Shown here one piece after another: positions 54,819-63,844 of a DNA stretch of 64,000 bases. The position numbers were made by a program, and so were the translations under genes. The stretch lies in the NCBI RefSeq assembly GCF_900143565.1, contig NZ_FREX01000001.1:133640-197639 (forward strand). Direction: 5' to 3'. How positions within the stretch are numbered: the stretch's first letter is position 1; each line of letters opens with the position of its first letter. The notes beneath the pieces were generated by a model. It was not told the origin of the DNA. It did no database searches and saw only the letters and a list, made by a program, of their open reading frames with translations. Source of the stretch: Pseudovibrio sp. Alg231-02 (GTDB lineage: Bacteria; Pseudomonadota; Alphaproteobacteria; Rhizobiales; Stappiaceae).

Positions 54819-57500
54819 ATGAGTGATATCAAACGAGCGTCCCTCTTCGGTAAATTGAATCCGACCTGCTATCAGGCAATCGACAGCGCTACGACCTTTT
54901 GTAAGATGCGCGGCAATCCTTATGTGGAGTTGGAGCACTGGTTCCAGCAGTTGTTGAGCGGTCAAGATTCAGATCTGCACCGCATCTTGCGGGATGCAGA
55001 GATCGATGAGGCCCGGCTCGCAAGTGATCTCACCAAAGCCTTGGACAAGTTGCCTCGAGGAGCCAGTTCAGTCAGCGATCTGTCTCAGCACGTGGAAGAG
55101 GCCGTTGAACGCGGTTGGGTTTATGCCACTTTGATGTTTGGTGATAATGCCATCCGCAGCGGTTACCTTCTGATTGGCATCCTAAAGACCCCGGGCCTTC
55201 GCAATACGCTCTTTGGCATTTCGCGTCTGTTTGAGAACATTTCAGCCGATGATGTTGCGACACGATACAAAAAGATCACAGAGGGCTCTCCTGAAGAGGG
55301 AAAAGCCAAGGATGGAACGCAACTTGATGCTGGCGAACAGAAAGCCACTGCTCCGGGGCTAAAGTCAGCTGATGAGGCGTTAGACGCCTATTGCACAGAC
55401 ATCACGGCAAAAGCAAAAGCTGGACAGCTGGATCCGGTTATTGGCCGTGAAGAAGAAATTCGCCAGATCATCGATACGCTGATGCGCCGTCGTCAAAACA
55501 ATCCGATCCTAACTGGTGAAGCGGGTGTTGGTAAAACGGCAGTGGTCGAAGGTTTAGCCATCCGCATTGCAGAGGGCGACGTGCCCCCATCCATCAAAGA
55601 TGTGCGCGTTCTGTTGCTTGATGTCGGGTTATTGCAGGCTGGTGCTGGCGTAAAAGGCGAATTTGAAGATCGCCTTCGCAAGATACTGGATGCGGTGCGT
55701 TCCTCTGTGCAACCGATCATCCTGTTCATTGATGAAGCTCACACGCTCATTGGTGCAGGCGGTGCTGCGGGAACCGGTGATGCAGCCAACCTCTTGAAGC
55801 CAGCCCTTGCCCGTGGTGAGCTTAGGACGATCGCAGCAACAACCTGGTCTGAGTACAAGAAGCACATTGAGAAGGACCCTGCCCTTGCTCGCCGCTTCCA
55901 GAACATTTTGGTCGAAGAACCAGATCCAGACAAAGCCGTTGCAATCATGCGCGGTGTAGCTGCGATGCTTGAAGAGCATCATCAGGTCCAGATTCTAGAT
56001 GAAGCGCTTGAGGCTGCCGTACATTTGTCTATGCGTTTTATTCCAGCACGGCAGCTGCCAGATAAGGCAATCAGCCTGATTGATACAGCGTGTGCCCGTG
56101 TTGCTCTTTCACAGCATGCGACCCCAGCCGCTGTAGACGACTGCCGTAAGCGTCTCGTTATGATTGAGACAGAACGAGATATCCTTGAACGAGAGGCGCA
56201 GTCCGGGTTTGATGTCGGAGACAAGCTAACTGACGTGCACAAGAAGCTTGCAGAGCTTGAGAAAGAACGCGAGGCTCTTGAAGCAGAATGGCTGAAAGAG
56301 CAATCACTTGTCACAGAAATTCTCAAGCTGCGTGAGGTGTTCCGCCAGACCAATGGAGATGAGAATGCAGATACGGCTCCAATCAAGAAAGAGCTGGATC
56401 AGAAACTTGAGGAACTGACCGAACTTCAAGGTGAGCATCCCCTCATTCTTCCTGAAGTAGATAGCCAAGCTGTCGCAACGATTGTTTCTGACTGGACGGG
56501 TATCCCAACCGGGCGCATGGTCTCTAACGAGATTAAGACTGTGTTGCATCTGAGCGATATCCTCAGGAAACGGATCATCGGTCAGGATCACGCCATGGAG
56601 GTGATCGCTCGCCGCGTAAAAACCTCCCGTGCTAATCTTGATAACCCAAGTCGCCCTATTGGTGTGTTCCTTCTGGTTGGACCAAGTGGGGTTGGTAAAA
56701 CCGAGACAGCCTTAGCGCTTGCAGAGACCCTTTATGGCGGTGAGCAGAACCTTATTACCATCAACATGAGTGAGTTTCAGGAGTCCCATACAGTCTCCAC
56801 GCTCAAGGGCTCTCCTCCAGGTTATGTAGGCTACGGTGAAGGCGGCGTTTTGACGGAAGCTGTGCGCCGCAGACCTTACAGCATTGTGTTGCTGGATGAG
56901 GTTGAGAAAGCCCACCCTGATGTGCACGAACTCTTCTTTCAGGTCTTCGACAAGGGCATGATGGAGGACGGCGAAGGCCGGAAGATCAACTTCAAGAACA
57001 CTTTGATCCTGCTGACCGCCAATGTAGGCAGTGACCTCATTTTGGATATGTGCGCAGACGAAGATCTGACACCGGATCCAGAGGGAATTGCCAAGGCTTT
57101 AAGACCCCCACTCCTGAAGGCCTTTCCAGCCGCCCTTTTAGGCCGGCTTGTAACTGTGCCTTATTATCCTCTGAGCTCTCCTGTCATTCATAAGATTATC
57201 AATCTGCAACTTGGCCGGATTGGTGATCGTATCCTTGAAAACCACAATGTGACGTTCACTTGGGATGACTCAGTTGTTGCTTTGATTGAGAGCAGGTGCG
57301 CGGAAATTGAGAGTGGTGGTCGTATGATCGATGCGATCCTGACCAACACCCTTCTCCCGGATATCAGTACAGAGTTCCTTAAGAACATGAGTGAAGACAA
57401 GAAGATCACAGAACTCAAGGTTCTGACTGATGGTGATGCATTTGACTACAAGTTCAAGAAGTCACCTGTGGCTAAAAAAGATAAACACAAGAAGAAATAG
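54819..57500 (+). CDS. clpV: T6SS sheath-disassembly ATPase TssH (ClpV)
   Basis: An 893-residue AAA+ ATPase that disassembles contracted sheaths. An N-terminal Clp_N domain (1-160) is followed by NBD1 with Walker [14 protein letters not shown] and Walker [14 protein letters not shown], a coiled-coil middle domain (about 430-530), and NBD2 with [14 protein letters not shown] and [17 protein letters not shown] in the NBD1 loop is ClpV-like rather than ClpB-like. It ends in a Lys-rich tail. The next gene starts 130 bases later. Confidence 0.96.
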   Translation: MSDIKRASLFGKLNPTCYQAIDSATTFCKMRGNPYVELEHWFQQLLSGQDSDLHRILRDAEIDEARLASDLTKALDKLPRGASSVSDLSQHVEEAVERGWVYATLMFGDNAIRSGYLLIGILKTPGLRNTLFGISRLFENISADDVATRYKKITEGSPEEGKAKDGTQLDAGEQKATAPGLKSADEALDAYCTDITAKAKAGQLDPVIGREEEIRQIIDTLMRRRQNNPILTGEAGVGKTAVVEGLAIRIAEGDVPPSIKDVRVLLLDVGLLQAGAGVKGEFEDRLRKILDAVRSSVQPIILFIDEAHTLIGAGGAAGTGDAANLLKPALARGELRTIAATTWSEYKKHIEKDPALARRFQNILVEEPDPDKAVAIMRGVAAMLEEHHQVQILDEALEAAVHLSMRFIPARQLPDKAISLIDTACARVALSQHATPAAVDDCRKRLVMIETERDILEREAQSGFDVGDKLTDVHKKLAELEKEREALEAEWLKEQSLVTEILKLREVFRQTNGDENADTAPIKKELDQKLEELTELQGEHPLILPEVDSQAVATIVSDWTGIPTGRMVSNEIKTVLHLSDILRKRIIGQDHAMEVIARRVKTSRANLDNPSRPIGVFLLVGPSGVGKTETALALAETLYGGEQNLITINMSEFQESHTVSTLKGSPPGYVGYGEGGVLTEAVRRRPYSIVLLDEVEKAHPDVHELFFQVFDKGMMEDGEGRKINFKNTLILLTANVGSDLILDMCADEDLTPDPEGIAKALRPPLLKAFPAALLGRLVTVPYYPLSSPVIHKIINLQLGRIGDRILENHNVTFTWDDSVVALIESRCAEIESGGRMIDAILTNTLLPDISTEFLKNMSEDKKITELKVLTDGDAFDYKFKKSPVAKKDKHKKK

Positions 57501-57630
57501 GCCCTTCACAGACCATTCAGATAAATCTGAAAGCAAAATCAAAACATAGTCTTATTACTTTTTTTACCACAGAAACTAACTGAAACAAAACACGTCGGAA
57601 CTACTTTTCCAAGTGACGAGGAGTCCAACG

Positions 57631-58518
57631 ATGCAGAAAGTTAAACAATCGGCGAGGAGACGGTCGACACGCATTCCTGCGTGGCGTCTTACTTTGCGCC
57701 GTATTGTTCGTTCTGATACCTTTCAGTACACCTTTCTCATCTTGATTGTTGTCAACGCCATCAGCTTGGGTCTGGCGACGTCTCCTTCCGTGCGACGCTT
57801 GACCGGTGATGGTCAGATCATTTTTGACGATGTGATTATCGGACTTTTCATCTTGGAATTTGTTCTGAAAATCATGGCGTTTGGCACGCGGTTTTTCAAA
57901 AGCTGGTGGAACATCTTCGACATTTCAGTGGTTAGCTTCTCACTGCTCCCACAGTCGGGTTATCTCAGCGTTCTGCGTGCCCTTCGGGTTATGCGGGCCA
58001 TGCGTGTCCTGTCCTTCCTGCCACAATACCGGCAAGTGATGCAGGCGTTGTTGGACGCATTGCCTGGCATGTTCTCCGTGATGATCGTTCTGGCGCTGAT
58101 TTATTATGTGTTTGCGGTGATGGCGACTGGCCTGTTCGGCGCAAGCTTCCCGGACTGGTTCGGAGACATTGGCCGATCCTTGTACTCGCTGTTCCAGATC
58201 ATGACGTTAGAGAGCTGGTCCATGGGGATCGTGCGTCCCGTAATGAAGATCTATCCCTACGCCTGGGCTCTTTTCATACCCTTTATCTTCCTGACTGCAT
58301 TTGCGGTACTCAACCTGTTTATCGGTCTGATCGTCAGCTCCATGCAAGGCATCTATCAGGAAGAACACAGTGAAGACGTCGAACGCCTTCGCCTCCTCGT
58401 ATCCGCAGAAAACCGTGCAATCGCCGCTCAATTGGAAGCTGCGCAGTTACAGGTAATCAAAACCCTCGAACGTCTTGAGGACCAGATAGAAACCAATAAG
58501 AGAGATTCTGATGAGTGA
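57631..58518 (+). CDS. Voltage-gated sodium channel (BacNav/NaChBac family)
   Basis: A 295-residue six-helix ion channel subunit expected to form a tetramer in the inner membrane. S1-S3 span about residues 31-107. S4 has four arginines at every third position (116, 119, 122, 125). The pore loop carries TLESWSMG (192-199), the Na+-selective filter of NavAb/NavMs-type channels. S6 is about 208-238, and a coiled-coil tail follows (about 245-290), as in BacNavs. The ATG at 57631 has GAGGAG 7 bases upstream. It is inside the T6SS cluster, and its stop overlaps the next gene by 8 bases, so it is translationally coupled to the TssB-TssC fusion. I know of no standard T6SS role for such a channel. Confidence 0.93.
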   Translation: MQKVKQSARRRSTRIPAWRLTLRRIVRSDTFQYTFLILIVVNAISLGLATSPSVRRLTGDGQIIFDDVIIGLFILEFVLKIMAFGTRFFKSWWNIFDISVVSFSLLPQSGYLSVLRALRVMRAMRVLSFLPQYRQVMQALLDALPGMFSVMIVLALIYYVFAVMATGLFGASFPDWFGDIGRSLYSLFQIMTLESWSMGIVRPVMKIYPYAWALFIPFIFLTAFAVLNLFIGLIVSSMQGIYQEEHSEDVERLRLLVSAENRAIAAQLEAAQLQVIKTLERLEDQIETNKRDSDE

Positions 58519-60499
58519 CTCTGACAAGGACGATGATCTTGATGCACTGCTCAATGACATCATAGAGGAAAGTGATGCTCCCACAGAAGGTGAAACCGCT
58601 GAAGGTGCATCTGCAAGTGTTTTTGAGCCAGATTTTGGCGAGGTCACATGTGAAGCCCCAAAGCTCAACATCACGCTGGATAGTCCATTCCATCTTGCCG
58701 TGATCGGTGATTTTTCTGGTCGTGCCAACCGTATGGCTCTTTACAATGCTGATGAGCTCGCTGTGCTCAAGGGGCATAATGTTGATGTCGATACTGCAGA
58801 AGATCTCCCTGCCCGTTTCAAGATCAACATCGAACTTGACCTTGCTGGTGATGAAAAAGTCATTCGGTTTGAACCGAACTGCATTGAAGACTTCCACCCT
58901 GACGAAATAATCGATGAATTCGAGATATTTGATGAGCTGAAGGCGCTGCGTTCTTCCCTCAAGAACCCCGGAACTTTCAGCAATGCGGCTGCAACCATTG
59001 ATGAGTGGCTGGAGAACAAAGGCGAAAAGCCTGTCTCACAGCGCAACTCGCGTGGATCAGTCATTCCAGTTGACAAGAAGCTGAGTGACTTTTCAGCTCT
59101 CATTGATCGCCCCGTTGAAGAACATGAAGAGGCCGACGACTTTACAGATCTGATTGGTAAGATTGTCTCGCCCCACATTACTCCAGCCGACAACCCACAG
59201 CTCGATGATTACCTTGAGATCGTCGAGACTGTGATGACCACAACACTGCGTAAAATCCTTCAAAACGCTGACTTCCAGTCTTTGGAGAGTGTTTGGCGCG
59301 TTATTGATATGTTGTCACGCCGAATTGAGACCTCAACGGCGCTCAAGATAACGCTCTATGACATTTCTGCGGAAGATTTTGCAAGAGACCTCAGCGCCAC
59401 CAACAAGCTTGAAGAAACAGGTTTGTATCGTCTGTTCGTAGAAAATGCGTTGCAGGATGAAGGTGTTGGCACGCCGAGTGCTATTGTTGGCCTTTACACA
59501 TTCGACATGACACCACCTCACGCAGAGCTTCTGGGGCGTATGTCAAAGATCTGTGCGCATGCGCATGCACCTTTCCTGACATCCCTGGACCGTAACAATG
59601 CCACCAGAAAATTTGCTGAGCTTCCTAAGATTACCGAAAAGACGTGGCAGAGTCTGCGTGCCATGCCAGAAAGCAATTACATTGGCCTGAGCTTGCCACG
59701 CTTCATGCTCCGAATGCCTTATGGCGCCAAAACTGACCCTATTGATGCATTCAACTTTGAAGAGTTTGACGAGCAAGTTGGCCTGAAAGCCATGTTGTGG
59801 GGCAATCCTGCAGCCCTGATTGGTCTTGTGCTTGCAAAAGACTATGAGACCAATGGCGGCGGCATGAAGCCAGGATCGATCCTGACACTCAACGAAATGC
59901 CCTTCCACTACGTTCACGACCAGTATGGTGATCAGGTTGCCTTACCCTGTACTGATCGCATGATCAGTCATCGCAGCGTCGAGCCACTAATGAGACAGAG
60001 CTGGATGCCCATTGTCTCTATGAAGGGGCAGCCCGAAGTTCGCATAGCCTCTCTTGATGGCCTAGCTGGTGACACGATTTCTGGACGCTGGTGCGATCAG
60101 ATTGCAGTGACCAAAGCTGCCGAGACACCAAGCCCAAGCGCTGGTGCCCGTGTCAGCATCAGTGGTGGCGACGGCTTAACCCCAGGTATTCAGGCAACAA
60201 AAGGTGCTGTTGTTGTCGAGACCATCATTGATCCTAAGAAAACACCAGAAACCATCTTCAGAATTGAGGCTGATCCGCCAGAACCTCAGGTAAGTGAACC
60301 TGAAGCGGCAGAGGAAGAAGAAGACGAGGTTGAAGAGGCACCAGTACCTGCGCCAGCTGCAGCAGCTGCCCCGCCTGCGCCTGTCCACGACACAACAGAG
60401 TTGGACAACCTCCTAGCCGATCTTTCAGCAGATGATGAGGAAGAAGCGGATGAAGAGGGTATGGATCCGGAACTCGAAGCACTGCTTGCTGATCTATAA
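58511..60499 (+). CDS. TssB-TssC fusion, second sheath-like protein
   Basis: A 662-residue protein that joins a TssB-like and a TssC-like domain. Residues about 50-170 match the TssB plan (SPFHLAVIGDFSGRANR against LPFVAGVMADLSG in the TssB here). Residues about 205-580 match TssC (ILQNADFQSLESVWRVIDML, GLYTFDMTPPHAELLGRM and FMLRMPYGAKTDP). The conserved TssC C-terminus is missing and is replaced by a Pro/Ala/acidic tail. The motif L-D/E-x-L-L-x-D-I/L occurs near residue 10 (LDALLNDI), at 631-638 (LDNLLADL) and at 655-662 (LEALLADL). It overlaps the channel gene by 8 bases. It could be a sheath cap, adaptor or antagonist; its role is unknown. Confidence 0.88.
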   Translation: MSDSDKDDDLDALLNDIIEESDAPTEGETAEGASASVFEPDFGEVTCEAPKLNITLDSPFHLAVIGDFSGRANRMALYNADELAVLKGHNVDVDTAEDLPARFKINIELDLAGDEKVIRFEPNCIEDFHPDEIIDEFEIFDELKALRSSLKNPGTFSNAAATIDEWLENKGEKPVSQRNSRGSVIPVDKKLSDFSALIDRPVEEHEEADDFTDLIGKIVSPHITPADNPQLDDYLEIVETVMTTTLRKILQNADFQSLESVWRVIDMLSRRIETSTALKITLYDISAEDFARDLSATNKLEETGLYRLFVENALQDEGVGTPSAIVGLYTFDMTPPHAELLGRMSKICAHAHAPFLTSLDRNNATRKFAELPKITEKTWQSLRAMPESNYIGLSLPRFMLRMPYGAKTDPIDAFNFEEFDEQVGLKAMLWGNPAALIGLVLAKDYETNGGGMKPGSILTLNEMPFHYVHDQYGDQVALPCTDRMISHRSVEPLMRQSWMPIVSMKGQPEVRIASLDGLAGDTISGRWCDQIAVTKAAETPSPSAGARVSISGGDGLTPGIQATKGAVVVETIIDPKKTPETIFRIEADPPEPQVSEPEAAEEEEDEVEEAPVPAPAAAAAPPAPVHDTTELDNLLADLSADDEEEADEEGMDPELEALLADL

Positions 60500-60520
60500 C
60501 AATTGATAATGGAGTTTCAA

Positions 60521-60802
60521 ATGGCTGAACTCATTGAGATAGAAGAAGTACCTGAGATTTACGTCATGGAGTACGGCGGCAACTATTATCTTGTTCGCGG
60601 CGCCGCTTACCTTGACCAAATCCTGTTTGGCAAAGAGCCACTCAGCTTCCCCGTACTCATCAAATCCGTCAAAACCTGGGATGAGGTTCTCGTGAATTGG
60701 GAGAATACCGGGGGCTCCATGCCCTGGATCCTCAATCCCAGCATTGTTGAACGGATGGAACGAGACAATCGCAAACTGACCTCAGACAGCTTCAACGCCT
60801 GA
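60521..60802 (+). CDS. Small T6SS-cluster protein of unknown function
   Basis: A 93-residue acidic protein beginning MAELIEIEEVPEIYVMEYGG, with no signal peptide. ATG 60521 has GGAG six bases upstream; an in-frame ATG at 60503 adds six residues. It contains PVLIKSVKTWDEVLVNW and ends with a polar tail. I do not recognise it. It lies between the TssB-TssC fusion and vgrG, a place where VgrG adaptors or chaperones are often found. Confidence 0.8.
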   Translation: MAELIEIEEVPEIYVMEYGGNYYLVRGAAYLDQILFGKEPLSFPVLIKSVKTWDEVLVNWENTGGSMPWILNPSIVERMERDNRKLTSDSFNA

Positions 60803-60842
60803 GACCGAACGAGAAACGTTTTAGAAATAGGCAGGTCCTGGA

Positions 60843-62951
60843 ATGTGTGCGAGCAAAGTAACTGAAAATCGGCTGTTCACGATCAGCTTCGATGGTGGAG
60901 ATGACAGCTTCCACCTTTGGAAGATGAAGATGACCAGCGAAATGAGTGAGCTCTACGAAATGGTCGTAGATTGCCGATCATTCGAGCATGACCTGAGCCT
61001 TGATAAGATGCTTGGGCAGACGCTTACGCTTGAAATGAAAAAAGTGTCCGGCACAAGCCTGTCTTCTGACCAGTATCTGAATGGGTTTGTAACCAAGGCC
61101 ATCTATACGGGACAAGATCATGGCTATTCAACTTACCGGCTTATTGTACGCCCGTGGCTTTGGTTTTTGACCCTCACCAGCAATTGCCGGATCTTCCAGG
61201 AAAAGTCGACGCCAGACATCTTGAAAGAAGTCTTTCAGGAAGCAGGTTTTACTGACTTCAAAAACAAGCTGAGTGACAGTTATGATCCCCGGCCCTATTG
61301 CGCTCAGTTTCAAGAAACCGACTTCAACTTTATCTGCCGCCTGATGGAGCAGGAAGGGATCTATTATTACTTTGAGCATGAGGACGGTCAACACACCATG
61401 GTATTGGCAGATTCCTATAGCGCTCATGAAGACATCAAAGGCGAGTCCAGCCTTCCCTTTTATTCTGAGGAAGACCATTTCCGTCGCGGAGCTGATCACT
61501 TTTGGGATTGGCGACACAATGAAGAGATCCAGACAGATGAAGTTGAAATCAATGACTACGATTTCACTAAGCCCACGAGTGATTTGAAAGCTAATGCTAG
61601 CGAAAAGAAGTCCCACCAGCTTTCTGGCCGCACGCGTTACATGTATCCAGGCCATTACGAGGAAGTCAGTGTAGGTGAAAAGCGAGCCAAGGTGCGCGTT
61701 GAAGAAGCCAGTGCGGCTTATGCCAAGGTATATGCTCGCGGCAACGTCCGTGGATTGCGACCCGGATACCTTTTCAAATTGGATCAGTTTTCAGACGACC
61801 CAAGTCAAGAAAAAGAATACCTGATCACGAAGGCGATCTGTGAGGTCTCAATCGAGTTTGCGCGCGATGAAGAGCAGGAATTTTATGACGCAATCACCTA
61901 CGAGATTGAGGCGGTCGATTCCAGCGTTCAATACCGTAAAGCCTCTACTACACCCTGGCCTAATATGAACGGGTTGCAGTCCGCAGTTGTTACTGGCGCG
62001 GATGGTGAAGAGATCTGGACCGATGAGTATGGCCGGATCAAGGTGCAGTTCCATTGGGATCGTGACGGACAGAACGATGACAAATCTTCTTGCTGGGTGC
62101 GTGTAGCGCAAATGTGGGCTGGTAAAGGTTGGGGTGGTCTCCACATTCCCCGTGTTGGGCAGGAAGTCCTCGTTGATTTCTTAGATGGTGATCCCGACCG
62201 ACCTATTGTTGTGGGCAGTGTTTACAATGGAGAGCAGACTGTTCCTTATGACCTGCCCGGTGAAGCCACAAAGTCTACGCTTAAGAGCGAGACATCCAAG
62301 GAAGGCGGCGGGAACAACGAGTTCTTGTTTGAAGACAAGAAAGATGAGGAACTCGTTCAGCTCACAGCTGAGAAGGACTACGAGCGCACCGTTAAAAACA
62401 ATGAAACCGTCAAGATTGGTTTCGACAAGCAAGAAGATGGTGACCAGACAATCGAGGTCTATAACAATCGCAGTCTGACGGTTGATCAGGGTGACGAGAC
62501 CTACACCATCAAGACCGGTGGCCGAACCACAACCGTCGAAAAAGACGATGCCCTCTCAGTCAAATCTGGCAACCATACAATCACAGTTGAGAGCGGCGAC
62601 CAGAGCATCTCTATGAAGCAAGGTGCGCAGACTGTTGAAGCCATGAAAGACATCGGTGTGACCTCGCAAACCGGCGATGTGAAAGTGGACGCATCTGCTG
62701 GATCGGTGAAGGTCTCCGGAACTCAAGCCATTGAGCTCACCTGTGGTGGCAGCTCGATCAAAATGGATCCCATGTCCATCACCCTCACCGCTGGCCCCAG
62801 CTCTCTCAAACTCGAAGCCGCTCAGGCTGAGCTGAAAGGCTTGATGGTGACCGTAAAGGGTGATGTTCAGGCGACCGTTGACGGGACATTGACCACCTTA
62901 AAGGGTGCTGGCATCACGACGGTACAAGGTGCTCTCGTCAAGATTAACTGA
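60843..62951 (+). CDS. vgrG: T6SS spike protein VgrG
   Basis: A 702-residue VgrG. The gp27-like N-terminal part (about 1-390) has YCAQFQETDFNFICRLMEQEGIYYYFEHE, cited in part. The gp5-like OB-fold has EIWTDEYGRIKVQFHWDRDG and CWVRVAQMWAGKGWGGLHIPRVGQEVLVDFLDGDPD, cited in part. A beta-helical needle follows to the C-terminus (repeats of the S-I-T-V-x-x-G kind). No enzymatic extension is present, so the effector is likely a separate protein. Confidence 0.95.
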   Translation: MCASKVTENRLFTISFDGGDDSFHLWKMKMTSEMSELYEMVVDCRSFEHDLSLDKMLGQTLTLEMKKVSGTSLSSDQYLNGFVTKAIYTGQDHGYSTYRLIVRPWLWFLTLTSNCRIFQEKSTPDILKEVFQEAGFTDFKNKLSDSYDPRPYCAQFQETDFNFICRLMEQEGIYYYFEHEDGQHTMVLADSYSAHEDIKGESSLPFYSEEDHFRRGADHFWDWRHNEEIQTDEVEINDYDFTKPTSDLKANASEKKSHQLSGRTRYMYPGHYEEVSVGEKRAKVRVEEASAAYAKVYARGNVRGLRPGYLFKLDQFSDDPSQEKEYLITKAICEVSIEFARDEEQEFYDAITYEIEAVDSSVQYRKASTTPWPNMNGLQSAVVTGADGEEIWTDEYGRIKVQFHWDRDGQNDDKSSCWVRVAQMWAGKGWGGLHIPRVGQEVLVDFLDGDPDRPIVVGSVYNGEQTVPYDLPGEATKSTLKSETSKEGGGNNEFLFEDKKDEELVQLTAEKDYERTVKNNETVKIGFDKQEDGDQTIEVYNNRSLTVDQGDETYTIKTGGRTTTVEKDDALSVKSGNHTITVESGDQSISMKQGAQTVEAMKDIGVTSQTGDVKVDASAGSVKVSGTQAIELTCGGSSIKMDPMSITLTAGPSSLKLEAAQAELKGLMVTVKGDVQATVDGTLTTLKGAGITTVQGALVKIN

Positions 62952-62959
62952 GGCGCATT

Positions 62960-63553
62960 ATGGAAAATAGCGTGACAAATACTACACTGCTCCTCAACTC
63001 CTACAAGGATCTACTGGAGAAGAGACCTTTAGAACTTGGAGATGAAGCAGTACCATTGATAGAGGGACAGAAGCCTTCTATCGAAGTTGTGGATACCTTG
63101 GCAGAAGCGGAGCTCATGTCTGATGCCATTAAGGTTCTCGCTCACGCCCTGAGTAAACCACGCGCAGTGTGGTGGGCCAGTCAAGTCAGCAGAGCTACTT
63201 TTCCGGAAGGCAGTCAACCACCCGATGAAGACGAAATAGCGCTGAAAGCCGCCGAAGACTGGGTCCGCAAACCCGAAGAAGACCTGCGCCGTGCAGCAAT
63301 GAAAATTGCTGATGACGGAGGATATAAAAGCGCCGCTTCTCTTGCCGCGGCAGCGGCTGGTTGGAGTGGCGGTAGTATGGGATCTCCCGAATTTGACCCT
63401 GCACCTCCCCCAGAAAACCTAACTAGTATTGCTGTAGGGTCATCTATAGTTTTGTCTGTATACGACAGTAACGTGGAGGACCCTGAAGAGTTCTTAGTCA
63501 AAGCTTACAAGTTGGGACGAGCACTCGCAGATAATGAAATAGAGGCCCTATGA
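62960..63553 (+). CDS. T6SS-linked protein between VgrG and PAAR (DUF6931-like)
   Basis: A 197-residue soluble protein. DAIKVLAHALSKPRAVWWASQVSRA (about 48-72, cited in part) is the most conserved-looking part and fits my memory of DUF6931, a family found in T6SS clusters, though I cannot confirm it. An Ala-rich helix (AAMKIADDGGYKSAASLAAAAAGW, cited in part) follows, then a Pro-rich stretch. It starts 8 bases after vgrG and overlaps the PAAR gene by four, so it belongs to the spike module and may be an adaptor. Confidence 0.82.
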   Translation: MENSVTNTTLLLNSYKDLLEKRPLELGDEAVPLIEGQKPSIEVVDTLAEAELMSDAIKVLAHALSKPRAVWWASQVSRATFPEGSQPPDEDEIALKAAEDWVRKPEEDLRRAAMKIADDGGYKSAASLAAAAAGWSGGSMGSPEFDPAPPPENLTSIAVGSSIVLSVYDSNVEDPEEFLVKAYKLGRALADNEIEAL

Positions 63554-63840
63554 GTTTCCCAGCAGCACGCATGACAGACATGCACGTCTGTCCAATGGTG
63601 ACCGGTATCGTTCCTCACGTTGGAGGCCCGATATCTCTTGGAGCACCGACGGTTTTGATCGGAAACTTACCAGCGGCGCGCATGACTGACATGTGCGTGT
63701 GTGTTGGGCCTCCAGATACAATTATGAAAGGCAGTGTCACCACTTTGATCGCCGGATTGCCGGCGGCGCGTATGCTGGATGTCACTGCTCACGGCGGCAC
63801 CATCATCCTTGGCTGGCCCACAGTTTTAATCGGGGGCTGA
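63550..63840 (+). CDS. PAAR-domain spike-tip protein
   Basis: A 96-residue PAAR protein that sharpens the VgrG spike. Three Pro-Ala-Ala-Arg motifs are visible (SFPAARMTDMHVCPM, NLPAARMTDMCVC and GLPAARMLDVTAHGG), with Cys and His positioned to bind zinc at the tip. No effector domain is attached. Its start overlaps the preceding stop (ATGA). Confidence 0.95.
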   Translation: MSFPAARMTDMHVCPMVTGIVPHVGGPISLGAPTVLIGNLPAARMTDMCVCVGPPDTIMKGSVTTLIAGLPAARMLDVTAHGGTIILGWPTVLIGG

Positions 63841-63844
63841 GGAT

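Noticed and set aside
57516-57531. TTCAGAT/ATCTGAA after clpV
   Set aside because: A two-base loop makes it a poor hairpin, and read-through to the channel gene is plausible.
60843-62951. Possibility that VgrG carries a C-terminal effector domain
   Set aside because: The beta-helical repeats continue to the last residues (GALVKIN), leaving no room for an added domain.
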